Shown one piece after another: positions 33,963-45,623 of a DNA stretch of 64,000 nt. How positions within the stretch are numbered: position 1 is the first letter of the stretch; the number at the start of each line of letters is the position of its first letter. A model generated the notes under the pieces. The model saw only the letters and a list, made by a program, of their open reading frames with translations. It ran no database searches and was not told the origin of the DNA. A program made the position numbers and the translations under genes. Origin of the DNA: Rhyacophila brunnea. Its lineage: Eukaryota > Arthropoda > Insecta > Trichoptera > Rhyacophilidae. The stretch spans positions 1,116,001 through 1,180,000 of the forward strand of contig JAGYXB010000559.1 in NCBI GenBank assembly GCA_022495005.1, given 5' to 3'.

Positions 33963-34659
33963 ATGAAGTATAGTTTTATTTCTTCCATTGCGAAAGCAAT
34001 GTGGGCTAGTTTTTGTATTTTAGATCTATATGATAATACAATGTTGTCGACGGGTATAATACAATTTGGCAAACGGAATAATGTACTTATAAAGCTGCGA
34101 ACGTCACTTATTAATCATATGCAGTAATGCCATATATTTTTTTCCACGGGAAATAATATATTAATAATATGACATAACATTATCTTTTATAACATATTTA
34201 GAATCTATTCTAATAATTTAGTGTAACAAATATGGAAAATCGATGTCAAATCAAACCTTCCGTAATAGGTGGCATATCACTGGCATTCTGGCAATAAATT
34301 GTCTTAATTTACAAAATATCTTAAACTACAGGGAGCGAAAAACCTGAACGAACCATTTTATATGAAGTTCAAATGTGGATGTTTTTTTTATCAATCGCGT
34401 TAAGAATCTTTTCATTTTACTATTTAAATTTACCGATGATCTGATAAGATAAATTGGTTTTCCGTAATAGAGTACATGTCGTATCAAATTTTTTGAACAT
34501 CTATTTATGCCGGTTAGAAAGCAAGGTACAAAGTAACTATTATTGGTACCTTGATTCAAATTGTAAAAGCATTTAGCCACTATTAACGAAATTTGAGAAG
34601 CGCTCAATTGCATTACTATTAGCTTATTTCATCGTAATTAGGTAGGGTAAATGTGGCTA

Positions 34660-34790
34660 AATTGGTAAAGTACATTATGCGGAATCCACGGTGTTGGTTC
34701 GGTCCAATGGCGCTGGTTCAAGTCCCTCCCAGCACCGTATTTTTTCGAGATTTTTTCTAATATTTATATTTCTTAAGTTATGAAAATTAT
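34660..34790 (+). mobile_element. tRNA-derived SINE-like element
   Basis: A tRNA-like head holds an A-box-like tggctaaattggtaaagt and a good B box ggttcaagtccc about 60 bases later within cgctggttcaagtccctccc. It is followed by cagcaccgta and the T-rich module ttttttcgagattttttct, as at 5426-5545. The acceptor stem does not close, so this is not a working tRNA gene. Confidence 0.5.
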
Positions 34791-35669
34791 GGATAAGTCA
34801 CGTAGATTGGCTACGTATCCATGCACAATATTAATTTCGACAGAAATGTTAGATGGTACATGTTGCCAGAATAAGGCTACGATATATGATAGAAGTGATA
34901 AATATACTCACGATTTTAATCAAACTCGTGAGTAGGTATATGCATATTGCAGCAGTGTCTTTATTTTTGTTAAAAAATGAATATATTTTTGTAGTACCTT
35001 TTGAGAATGCGCTTCTTATTTGAAAACTAAAATCTGCAGTCTGCACGTGTTGTCATTTGGCAGAATTTCATTGCATTATAGTTATTTCTGAACGTTAATG
35101 AATGCCTATTTGGAGTACTGTTTTAATGATCTCATTGATATCTCCGGCCTGCATCGTAACTCTGGAGTTTACGCTAATCGTTTCCATTCATGATTTACCA
35201 ACTCAACATAAAAGCTACAAAAGCTCTTAGGAGAATATGTGTTCACTTTCTCGACTTGGCGTAACGTAAGGGCCTCGGTTATTCATTGGTCAGTGTTACA
35301 TTAGTTTGATGCAGATTTGCTCGTTGGGGTAAGGGTCCTTTTGCATGATGCTAGTTTATTAATTCATTGGAAAAAGTATACAGAATAGAATCAGGGAATC
35401 TGTACGTACAACTACCATATTATACATTACTAGCTTATGAATTATTGTCAATTTGATAAACTTAGACTAGTATATTAATATTTCTCATTCTATTAATAAT
35501 AATATTTCTGCAGTTGCATTATTGCATTGTTAGTAGTCGTGTTATGATAATATGTATTCATTGGTTTAAGAAACGTTCATTTAATATGTTCCTTCATTTT
35601 GTGAATTTTGTGGATGATGGTCGGATTTTCTTTTACTGCGGTCACATCGTGTAGTGAGTAGTCAGTAGT
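34791..35669. other. Noncoding, nothing recognised
   Basis: Mixed AT-rich sequence; 35100-35350 is somewhat GC-richer. No gene or repeat match. Confidence 0.4.
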
Positions 35670-36030
35670 GAACCGTGTCCAGTGCAGTTCGCAGTATCAC
35701 ACTTCACCGTTAAATGTTGTATATAATATTATTATGGTCGTTTATTAAAAACTGTCGAACCTCTTTGGGTCGTACAGTGGTGACATAAAATTCATGTCTA
35801 AATAAAACACGGTTCTTGTCGGTTTACAGGAAGCCAGCGGCAAAGACATTTTGGAAACGGCCGATATTTCTTAGGTTAGATTAGGGTTTCATTCATGAAT
35901 TTTGCCAAAATCGGCTATGAAAATTGAATTAATGTTCATATTGCATCTAATAAAATTTCCGATAGAAGGCTCACGGCGAACTGTAGGAACTACGGTGAAA
36001 TGTTTTACGTACAATTTACATCTAACCGTA
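35670..36030 (+). repeat. Dispersed MITE-like repeat, acggcgaact family, forward copy
   Basis: Matches the reverse complement of 3330-3775. Contains gcagttcgcagtatcacac at the left, a central attcatgaattttgcc, gaattaatgttcatattg and cacggcgaactgtagg at the right, with tacggtgaaatgttttacgt. Ends carry related inverted motifs. Confidence 0.7.
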
Positions 36031-36084
36031 GTGGACACTCATTCATTACCGTACCGTTTCTAATGTAGTGCACCCAGTGATAAC

Positions 36085-36320
36085 TAAATAATAATCATTC
36101 TAGCATGCGTTATTCGTGTCGCATGCGAGCCGCTGTTATCGATGCGACTGCAATCACCGGACCACTCCGTCGCGGAGTTTCCTACTGCAATTTTAGCGAA
36201 CTGGTACGGCGCAATCGTCGACCGTTGCCGCAACCTTTCGCTTTGAGTGACACGATTTTCGTTTTCATCCGCGGACAGATTAACTTTCTTCGCACTGGAT
36301 TCTGGCGCGCATAGGTGCGA
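36085..36320. other. GC-richer island, possible conserved regulatory DNA
   Basis: CpG-dense block (gtgtcgcatgcgagccgct; ccgtcgcggagtttcc; gcgcaatcgtcgaccg). The 69-codon plus-strand frame has no recognised domain. Candidate regulatory island. Confidence 0.35.
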
Positions 36321-36665
36321 ATTATTCGTAGCCTCTTTGAAACCACTTTTCTAGCGCACCGCTATAATATATATGCAAAATAAATATTGACGTCTCACCT
36401 GATATCTAAATGAGCGTATGACTTTTGTCGCGTATGAGAAATTTATTCACAATATTGACTTGTGAAATAGTTGACGGACTGGTTGCGGAATATCCGTTTC
36501 GAAAATCAAATATAAACTCCAAAGAAGGGTTTTCTTCATTATCTTCTGTGTCGAATCCAGAGAACGAACGTACACAAGAATTTAAGCGAATTGTCAACGA
36601 TCACGTCTTTTTAAATCTGTTTTAGAGATCAACGACGGATTGTAAAGCCAATAATGTATGAATGA

Positions 36666-37091
36666 CAGGTTGCTAAGGGTGAAGGTAGGCTATTAGGCTT
36701 TGACATAAATAATGCACATAAAGCTATGTCAGTCATACGTATTTGTTTTTATTGAAACAAGACTACAATTTATAGGTAGTGTTGGTTAGATTTTAAAAAT
36801 CAATGAAAACATGCCTAAACCGAACCATAATGTTATGGGCGATCCGACAAAATAGTGCATTTTTTTTCATTCATACTTATTTGTTTTCCTTGAATACACA
36901 AGTTGTTGGTTAGTTTTTTTAACTCATTAAGCCTTAAGGTTTGGTTGAATTTTAAAAACTAACCAATACCATCTGTAAATTGTAGCTACTTTTAATTCAA
37001 TGAAAACAAATATTACTAAAATTAAAATGTATTATTGACAAAATTTAGTGTGCATTATTTATCTTGGATCTTAACTGTCTACTCCACCCTG
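36666..37091. mobile_element. Foldback hAT-like MITE, internally shortened copy
   Basis: Starts caggttgctaagggtgaagg and ends with cttaactgtctactccaccc and tg. Flanked by the perfect octamer atgaatga at 36658-36665 and 37092-37099. The right terminus lacks about 8 bases compared with the family (ccaccctg instead of the fuller inverted end). The arms carry the same blocks as the copy at 14072. Confidence 0.88.
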
Positions 37092-37699
37092 ATGAATGAT
37101 GAACACGTTAGATTGTGTCAAGAGTAATTTGGAAAATTAGTAGGTAGGTACGTGCACTTTTTTTTTTGTTTTTTTTATTTGTCTGAAATATGAAAGGTGG
37201 TGAAATCGATGCCGAATGTCATTACTAAACCGTGCAATGCAATTTATTAAACACGTTGGATTATCGGAAGAGTTGTGTCCATCGATTTATTACTATGTAC
37301 CTACCTACTCCACGCCTCGTGCATTGCATAATATAAAAGTTCACCTTCTTAATTGTCAATTCTCAAAAGATATTATGTTAATAATTTAAATAATACTTAT
37401 TACACACAATTGAATAAATATTAGGACCAGTTTTGTCCGCTTAGCAGATTTTTTTTTTGTTTCAGTTGAAAACGTCCTTGAAACGGTCTTGAATCAGTAT
37501 TATGTATTTTTTTTAAATTTTATATTACATAATAACAGTTTTTGGGTATGTAGTAATGATCCTGGCAATTAACTGAAACCGTGAAAAAACTCACCTTAAG
37601 ATGTTGCAACGTTTTGTATAAAAGCTGCTGTTGATGATGAGTTTTTTGTTCTTTCTAAAAATGAGATAACATTTGAGTATTAGCACTCGAAATATCCAG

Positions 37700-38010
37700 A
37701 CGTTCAATGATCTTAAAGTATAGTGCAGGCTTATTACCGAATTCTCCCGTTTGATGGGCCATCGTTTATCCGACTGTCAAGTTTAAATAAACTTCGCCGC
37801 GACTGCAGAATGCGGTGCAGGAGTCAGTCGCTTTGGAAGTGTGATGTATCATCTTCCCGATCGTTGATCTTGAACCGCGGTCGGCTGGCTAGCCACACCG
37901 CGTCCAATTTAGCCCTCAGTTAAAAAATAACTTTTTAGTTTTCCAATCCGCCGCCGTTCCAGCCCGCATGAATGGGACTCCCCCGCGCGCCCCTTCATTC
38001 CTGCATTTTC
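37700..38010. other. GC-rich island, possible regulatory DNA
   Basis: Block of high G+C (aaccgcggtcggctggctag; ctcccccgcgcgccccttc) with a 66-codon frame of no recognised kind. It ends close to cagtgttgccagctg at 38021, which looks like a possible DNA-transposon end but has no partner that I could find. Confidence 0.3.
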
Positions 38011-38199
38011 CTCTCCCGGTGCAGTGTTGCCAGCTGCTACAGTCGTTGACAAAAATATACCAGACATGGTAAGAAAATCATCTAATTGGCAAAGTAAAAA
38101 ATAATGCCTGCCGGGATTTTAAACACTAGGTATTAATTGTGAACATTGTTTCTATGAGAAGAGAAGCATAGACGTGCGTTTCATTAGGATTTATAATAT

Positions 38200-38345
38200 C
38201 GTCTTCATCGGCAGGGGTCAATCCATTGAAGTCCTCCCCTGGCTCTTTCGCACTCTTATCGGTCCCTAGTTCTTTGCTGCCACGTATATCCTTCGAACTT
38301 TATGAGTTTGTCTATCCAGTGGGTTTGAGGTCGTCCCTGTGGGGG
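38200..38345 (-). pseudogene. Non-LTR retrotransposon ORF2 C-terminal fragment
   Basis: On the minus strand the frame reads GRPQTHWIDKLIKFEGYTWQ followed by QRTRDR, a stop, ECERARGGLQWID. This fits the pattern GRPxTRWxDDIxKxAGxxWxxxAxDRxxWRxLGEAFxQQW at the end of many RTE-like endonuclease/reverse-transcriptase proteins of insects. One stop codon lies where a W-R would be expected, and nothing upstream is recognisable. It is a dead 5'-truncated relic. Confidence 0.65.
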
Positions 38346-39979
38346 CGGTTGGTGCCCCTTGTTATCAACTAATATAATAATATGTAAATATGTTTATTAA
38401 ATTATTCGAAATACGAGCAATATAAATAGCGAAAGAGGAGCGATGCAAACACTGTCTGCGATAGCGACCATCTGCGAACACACAAATTATTAGCGCTGCC
38501 TACTGGGATTTGCGGATGCAAAGATCGTAGAGTACCTATCTGCATACCTTGTATTTTTTCACGTATGCCTATATTTTGGTGGTTTTCAAGAAAATGTGGT
38601 GTAATTGAGTAGGTCAAAAGCAAAAGGGCTTCTCTCTATTATTTGCATATTGAGATATGCGCATAATTTTTTTTTTACATTGACACATTTTTTAAGGTTT
38701 TTAGGTACATTATAAGTTTTATAATATTATATGAGTAAAGTGAATTGAGCTACTCTGACTATTGTTTCAATTACAAGTAATAGGTACATTTATCTTATCT
38801 AATTTGAACATTACAACTGGTGTGCATTTTAAAAGTGCAGAGAAGCCCCTTTGCTTCTTACCTCTTCGCGGGGGTATATGGGATTGTTCGTTAACGCACT
38901 TAAAATATGGGATATATCAAGATAAAATGCGATGCTGGCAACGCTGCTTGGATGTCGTTCGTTCCTCCCGTTTCTCTTTCTTCACTTCTGACTGCATTTA
39001 TGGCAGCGACACGTGTGAGGGGACTCTCCGATGCACTTGCACGGAAAAGTTACAAATTCCAGAGATTTTTTTCACTGACATGTATAGTAATGCATCACTG
39101 ACCTGACTTAATAATACGACGTCATGCTTAAAGCTGGATTTAGTTATTTTCAATTGAGAATTTCCGTTTGTCTGGTACGCTGGGTGGAGGGTGAAAAGCA
39201 GGAAGTTGCTTGATTAAATTAGCTTTTCTACTGGCGTTGTTTGTTGATATATTGGATATTTTAAGAGTCATGTTATGTCACAATAATATATGATTTGATT
39301 AAGTAGATGTCTTATAATTTGTTTTTATGTTGAGTAGATAATGTATGTGTAGATTCTGTATCTGAGTTATTTTATAAAATGTTGGGGAGTTAGAATGGAC
39401 GATTTATGTGTTTATTGTCTGTTTTGTAATATTGAGTCATAAATATTAATTTATTGTAAACACTTCTGTTATTTTGCTAGTTTGCTCTCTTAGAAATATA
39501 GAACCTTAACTCCATAATACATAGTGTTTAGGAGTTAAAATGACTAAAGTTTTGACGTATTAATTCTATAAAAACAAACTCTTGTCTGTGCGCGACACTA
39601 AAACAGATTACTTTGGAAATTTGAAAAAAGGTGAATATTTCAAATTAACCATACGGTAGCCTGTTTTAATATAGGTACGTTAGGGTGACAAGGAACGAAT
39701 TGAATCAACGCCTTTAATAATTTTTAAATGTCACATGAAGGAATAATGTTATCACATGAAGTTGTCAAAAGCTGAAACTTGTTTTGTTGTTATAACGTCC
39801 CATTTTCACATCACACAGTTTATTTAATCGTAACTCCATTTTGACAACGATGGGAGTTAGGCTGACCTCTCCAACACGTCATGCAATCGTATACCGTGGC
39901 GTAACGAACGTTATACGCCCTTCAAAGTTGTTCTGAGAATATGTCCTACGAGCAACTTTCCAAGATCTTGGTTGTGCTT
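38346..39979. other. Noncoding, nothing recognised
   Basis: A plus-strand frame of 114 codons at 38762-39106 shows no domain that I recognise and overlaps another frame. A GC-richer patch lies at 38860-39040. The rest is AT-rich. Confidence 0.35.
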
Positions 39980-40150
39980 TTACTAGAGTATGCCTGACGC
40001 GCAAGAGATAGAAAACGTCTTAAATGTAGATCTAGAAGCAGATGAATCTTCGGCTATACCGAATTACATGGCAACGTACCGCACAGTAGGTAACGAGAGG
40101 AATAAATTCAGCTTGGAGAGGCTTTCATCTCTAGGCTGATGATGATGACA
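39980..40150 (+). mobile_element. Possible 3' tail of a non-LTR retrotransposon
   Basis: The stretch ends ggctttcatctctaggctga followed by tgatgatga. Arthropod RTE-type elements frequently end in an aggctgatgatgatga-like tail, and this end fits that pattern. The upstream sequence is too diverged to assign a coding match. Confidence 0.4.
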
Positions 40151-40364
40151 TTGAAGCACAGTGGGAGACGTATTAGCATTGCTGCAATGTATGAAGTATT
40201 ATTAACAGCATGTAACTTGTCAATAAAATCGTAAAGACGTGTCGATCGAGGGGAGTCGCGCAGTTGGCCACCGGATGTGATCGCCGTATCGGGAAGACCG
40301 GGAACATTTACGAGCAGTCGTAATGATATTCGTTTAGTTTAGTTGTTCTATCTACGACCGTTAC

Positions 40365-40430
40365 TTAGGTGACGTTGGGCGCTCGTCCTAATAGGCGGGC
40401 CGGACACCGGTATTAATCCCGGCGGGCCAT
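40365..40430 (+). mobile_element. tRNA-like SINE head (degraded)
   Basis: The segment ggtgacgttgggcgctcg, with ggcgggccgg and then an inverted ccggtattaatcccgg T-arm-like stem, resembles a decayed tRNA head with a B box close to the consensus. No body or partner copy was recognised. Confidence 0.35.
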
Positions 40431-40759
40431 AATTTTATGTAATGTTTTAATATAGTTTATTTTGACAGGTTCCTACGAAGTAGATTCATTATACGTGTAC
40501 AAACAAGGACATGTAATTATTTTAAAAAAAAATGTTGATCATGGACATCAGTAGCGTACGGTGACTATTTCTTGTATGGATGCGTTCTATGTAGTATGCT
40601 GTTGATGCGGAGCATATCCAGAAATACTCAATGATATTGTATGTAATAATATTATGTGTTTTCTGTGCAATTAGATGGTATATTTTATTTAGCTATATTT
40701 ATAATATTAATAGGTAGGTGGTTACTATCGACCGATGGTACTTGATGGAATTTGAATTT

Positions 40760-40895
40760 TAATGGATTTAAGTTTTGTACTATTCCATTTGAGTCGTTTT
40801 TGGCGACCCGGGTTTTGCCTTGAAGATGCCGAAAGGCGAAACCCGGGTCGCCAAAAAACGACTCAAATGGAAAAGTACAAAACTTAAATCCATTA
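40760..40895 (+). mobile_element. Hairpin element with hammerhead-ribozyme-like core, Penelope-related?
   Basis: Arms 40760-40821 and 40833-40895 are nearly perfect reverse complements (for example aatggatttaagttttgtac against gtacaaaacttaaatccatt), flanked by gaattt at 40754-40759 and 40896-40901. The centre, 40820-40849, reads as a hammerhead core: UUGAAGA for CUGANGA, a stem II GCC/GGC capped by GAAA, GAA, then the palindromic ACCCGGGT as helix III and C at the cleavage position. Short palindromic helix III is typical of hammerheads in Penelope-like elements. The C-to-U change at the first core base would be expected to inactivate it. The Penelope link is inference. Confidence 0.5.
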
Positions 40896-41901
40896 GAATT
40901 TAGCTATATATTTCTATCGACATTATGTAGGTACAACTGCTTATTATAAATTTTCATTGTGTTATATAAGTATTCATTTTAGCTTTCTGTCTCCCAAATG
41001 GTGTAACTGAATAGTTTTATTTGACAAACTTATTGTTACATAGTGCCTATTTTGGGGGTGCTCCGCATCTAGAGTGCCGCTGATTTATAATAACTATGAT
41101 AATGTAGACGAAATTATACGTTTAATAATGAATGCTCGGTTAAATGTGGCTTTAAACATCACTGCGTTGTTACGTTATAAAATGGGCCGCCTTTTTGCAT
41201 AATGAAAAGGCCAGTTTTGTGTATGGCTTGGAAACCGTGTGCTGAAAACTTGGAACGATATGTGGTAGGTACCTAACTACTACGTTATGTTGTCGGACCC
41301 ATTGGTGTAGTTCAGTGTGAGTCGAGAAAGATTATACGGAGTATAGGTAGTCAAACGAGTTATACATGTGAAAAATACACTGAAATTTTGAAGACTTTTG
41401 TGGTATCATCGGCATATTGTGGCTAATTCGGTCCTGATCGGCAGGCATCACTGTTATTTAATACATAATATTATTCATTGTGTGTATGCTGCAACAGTTG
41501 GTAAGCGAAGCAGAAGCCCGAAAGAAACCCACGCGCGGTTCATCATCATGATAATCGTATGGCTATTGCAAAGAGTTGCTAACGAATTTTGATACTTCGA
41601 TGTCGTAACATACTCAAATCATTGTCGATTTTATGGGGAACTTACATGCACAAATTGAATAATGATTGCTATGCTTTCTCCCACAAGTATAATAGGTATA
41701 TAGTACAATACACCCACTACATGTGAGTTTTGATCAGACTTTAAATACTAAGTATTTTTGAAACCGTATTAGTTTCCACTATCAGGAAGATCTAACTTGG
41801 TTAATTTTACTTTAAGCGGGTTAATAAATTTAGCAATATTTGATATCTATGTTTGCTCGAATAGATGAGTCGTTTGCTCCAATAGAGAACTATCCTGATG
41901 A

Positions 41902-41943
41902 CAGTGGTGAAGGTCAACAGCCTACCTCCACCCTTCACTACTG
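41902..41943. mobile_element. Collapsed 42-bp relic of the foldback hAT-like MITE
   Basis: It joins a left terminus cagtggtgaagg directly to a right terminus cagcctacctccaccctt with cactactg, so nearly the whole element has been lost between its ends. The flanks cctgatga and ccttatta agree at six of eight positions, consistent with an aged 8-bp duplication. Confidence 0.7.
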
Positions 41944-43117
41944 CCTTATTATATATATACATTATATTGTTCGGTCGCCCTGTATCGGGAGTAGATATAT
42001 CACGACATCATCCAAATTGAATTTTTTTTTTATTTTCTACATTAAAAAGTTTACCTTTGAAGAGTGGACAGAATTTCAATTGGAGCCTACTTAATGTTAA
42101 TTGTGTTCCTTTATCTAGTAAATTTTTCGGTGCCCATGTGGGTTTTTCCAAATATAGAATGGCCTATTGACTTGCTTTCGTATCGCCCCACTTAATAATA
42201 CGTCAAAATATAGGTAGGTACTTCAATTTAATCGTACCTCGGTTATACATCAGGATTTTTTTCTTTTATGAGGTTTAATGAAAATCGTATCAAATACGTT
42301 AACAGTGAAAATAAAGTTTACTCGATCACTTTTTTCAACATATCTTAAAATTAACTAATTCCCGTTGCTTAATTAAATATTTTGGTATGCACGAATATGA
42401 ATGAAGGGGATATGGGAAGGTCTTCATCCAGTAGTAGATCGACCCCAGCTTGTAACGATGAACACAACACTTAAGAAAAATATACGTCGCGGAATCTCTC
42501 ATCCTTGTGATTAATGTCTATATTTTATCCTTACTATTCTGTATTCGGGGTGAAGAGTTCCAGGCCCTAATTCGTAGATGTTTTATCCATTTACTTAATG
42601 AATGGCACTTGTCCTCATGGGAGCATTTGTGATATGACGTGGGACTTGCTATTTTATAATGAATTTATATACTTGAACACAAACGTTGAATATTATTATA
42701 ATACATCACTATAAACTTTATCGTGCCCACTCCACGCGCTAGCAATAATAATAACGTGTTACTTTCAATTGTTTTTAAAATTTCCTTCATCATTAGTTAG
42801 ATAGGTACTTACCTATTCAAAATTGGAATTTTGACGTGACAACAATTATAAAAAAAAATCTTTTGAGCTACTTGTACCTCTTACTATTTTCATATGTCTA
42901 CATATTATTATATAAAAATATTATACTTACACATTTTTTATGTTAATAATACACGTGTGGCCATTTCTTATATAACGTAGTATAAGTATAGTTAAATCTT
43001 CTATATCAGCTCGTTTCTAATGCGTAGGGCCGAAACCCTTGGAATAGAGTGTATAGTCGTCTGCGATGATTTTATTTACTATTATTTATTTCTATCCGGA
43101 AGAGTTTCGTGGGCATT
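41944..43117. other. AT-rich noncoding, nothing recognised
   Basis: No gene or repeat was recognised. Confidence 0.4.
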
Positions 43118-43340
43118 AGATTACACGGGATAAGCGCTCGGCTTGATAACTTCTATTGTATTCAATAGATGTTCGATCGCCGGTTCGAATTGCCGGCCGT
43201 AGTGGAAGTCGATAAGAACCTGTTCTTCTGTTGGACTATCCACGCAGGAGGATAGAAATTCCTCTCGGCGGGTGGTAAGGTTACCTCTTGCCCTCTTCTC
43301 GCACCACCCGTTTCCTCCCAGACACCATAATACTGGCCCT
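43118..43340 (+). mobile_element. tRNA-derived SINE with long body
   Basis: The head has an A-box-like gataagcgctcggcttgata and a T-arm cgccggttcgaattgccgg whose B box is nearly consensus. A structured body follows (gtggaagtcgataagaacct; ggactatccacgcaggagg; tctcggcgggtggtaagg) up to cgtttcctcccagacaccat. The spacing between A and B boxes is widened by an AT-rich insertion. No second copy is present in the window. Confidence 0.55.
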
Positions 43341-44930
43341 ACCGCAATTCACGTCAGATTGTGTTATTAGGTTTTGAATTTTATTAACAATGTGATTTAT
43401 TGCTTCTTTAATTCCCTTAGCACAACAAAATTTTGGTCAGTTGGTATAGTTTTTCCGCAAATGTGTGTTCATTTATAATAATGACAGTGACAATGCAGCT
43501 GGATTGTAAACTACTTCTGGAGTTCTAGATCATGCTCACATATCTTATAATAAACACTTGTGGATTCAACAGATCGCGGCGCCTCATCGGTGAGGATCCC
43601 ACCCATGTTTATAGCAGCAGATCAACACTATCATGTAACTGGGAGAACCACGGAAGTATCAAAGCGCTAGTAAGCGAGGTACTATCGTTGCACGTGGCGT
43701 GTGTACCGTAAAACGATATGGAAAATGTAGTGTACATAGTGTATTTACTAACGGTGACTGCAGATAGTCAGTTTATTTGTGCGCAGCGTTAGTTGTGTCA
43801 GAAAGAAGTGAGTATTTGGAGTATAAAACAGTTTATGACATTGTAGTGTAAATATATGGTAACATATCAACAGAAAATATAACTAACGATCTCAGACGAT
43901 AATTAAGTACTCATCATTCGAACTTATATTACATTGTATCAGTCGATATCAAACCTTTTAAGCAAGCAGTTCAAAATTAACCTCTATTAAATAGTCGTTC
44001 CACGCATATATTTTAGTCTGTCCTAATATAACTTAAAACTATTAAATACTACATTATTAACATTGATAACGAAATTAATATTATCTAAATATTAATAATT
44101 AACCATTATAAACATTTCTGTCTTTCAATCAATTATGTATCCACATATTAAAAATTTAAATTGGTAGTTGAACAACTACAAATGGTGATCACTTAATCTT
44201 AAATGAATAAACAACTACAAAAAGGAAATATTAAAGGTATTATAGAAACCTACAAATGCCGGCAATCTCACTCGAAACACGTCTTGTATTAAAATATGTA
44301 CACACGTAGTTAAACATGTATGTACATTTTTAGATGCATCTTCGTTGCTGATATAACTAGGTACCTACTGTCTTAATTGGTAATGACATACTTCAAACTG
44401 AACGTTTTATTTTAAATGAATATAATATATTATATATTTCCGTTTTCAATTTTATTGAGCTTAGAAATATAATCAATTTAACGTAATTGGTACTAACTAG
44501 TATGACTTGTATGATAGATTTAATCCCTTCGCGGAATCTTACTTAAGTTGACGTCGCAAATAACGGAGTTGGCGCATCATTGACAGTCTAGAAACCAGCT
44601 CCGCGAGCAGGTGATGATGATGTCTTCCTGCCTCTCTCTCGTGAGAACGCACCTCGTTAGCATAATATCACATTTTCCTTTCCTAGTCAATTGACACTGC
44701 TTCACCTTGTGAATAACTAACTGGCTTGGTCCGTCCTTTTAACTAGTTAAGTAATATTTTTTTGTTAGTCACAATACCATAATGTCCAAAGACAAACTCC
44801 AAAGACAAAGTGATAGAAACGATTAGGTACTTGTCCTATCTACTTTGATTTTTTTGTGTATTAAATACATTTCTTTGTGTACCTATTTACAGATATGTTA
44901 CAAATGTAAAGTAAATTTATAAGGGTATGC
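43341..44930. other. Noncoding, nothing recognised
   Basis: A GC-richer patch lies at 43560-43800 and another at 44560-44660. Otherwise AT-rich with no gene or repeat match. Confidence 0.4.
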
Positions 44931-44938
44931 TGCAAGTG

Positions 44939-44965
44939 TATATATATATATATATATATATATAT
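44939..44965. repeat. (TA)n microsatellite
   Basis: About thirteen uninterrupted TA units follow tgcaagtg and precede ttagaattatt. Confidence 0.95.
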
Positions 44966-45009
44966 TTAGAATTATTAATAACCATGTCTTTGTTTTTTCG
45001 TACAAGGTG

Positions 45010-45140
45010 GTTGTTAGCAATTTTGAACAATCACAAACACCCAGGCTTTACGAAAAACACATACATATTGTGTCCTGACCGGGAACTGAAACCACAACTC
45101 GTGGAAGGCCCTACGCACTGCACCATGAGAGCCGCCTCTA
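45010..45140 (-). mobile_element. tRNA-derived SINE, reverse copy, second copy at 52470-52560
   Basis: On the minus strand a tRNA-like head (gcggctctcatggtgcagtg; ttgtggtttcagttcccgg) is followed by a body ending in gggtgtttgtgattgttc. The body matches the reverse complement of 52470-52520 (gatgtttgtgatcgtt). The head is too diverged to be a tRNA gene. Confidence 0.55.
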
Positions 45141-45189
45141 AGTGTATAATTTAATTATTTAGTTAACGAGTTTGTTTTAGTGCTGATTG

Positions 45190-45480
45190 CAGTGGCGAAG
45201 ACTGCTTTTTAAGGTGGGGGTAGGCTACTAGGCTATGGGTAACAGTGGCGAAGGGTGGAGGTAGGCTGTTGATATCCGACATAAATAGTGCACATTAAAC
45301 TTCGTCAGTCATACGTATTTGTTTTCATTGAAATAAGACTACAATTTACAGATGGTGGTGGTTAGTTTTTAAAAATCAATTAAATCCTGACTAACCAAAC
45401 CATAATAGTATTGGTATACTTTGAGCAATACGACAAAATTGTGCACACTTATTCATTTACATATACTTATTTATTTTCAA
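45190..45480 (+). mobile_element. Foldback hAT-like MITE: two left ends in tandem, no right end
   Basis: A first terminus cagtggcgaagactgc lies at 45190 and is followed by a diverged gtgggggtaggctacta stretch. A second terminus cagtggcgaagggtggag starts at 45243 and continues along the left arm of the family for about 230 bp, to a caatacgacaaaattgtgca block. The right arm is absent. The arrangement suggests one copy inserted into, or recombined with, the end of another. Confidence 0.75.
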
Positions 45481-45623
45481 AAATGCCGTCTTTTATTTCC
45501 GGTATGCTCTACCGGAATCTTATGACGTCATCGGCGTAGTTGCTTTAATTTTGGATGCGTGGAAAATATTCGTCCCTTCGTGATTGATAAAGTGTAGAGT
45601 GGAATTATTTGAGTCAACTAGTA

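Noticed and set aside
38762..39106. Open frame of 114 codons
   Set aside because: No domain, overlaps another frame, mixed composition typical of chance frames; no splice signals that would make it an exon.
43118..43200. Possible tRNA gene
   Set aside because: The A and B boxes are present, but the acceptor stem does not pair, the A-B spacing is stretched, and a SINE-like body follows.
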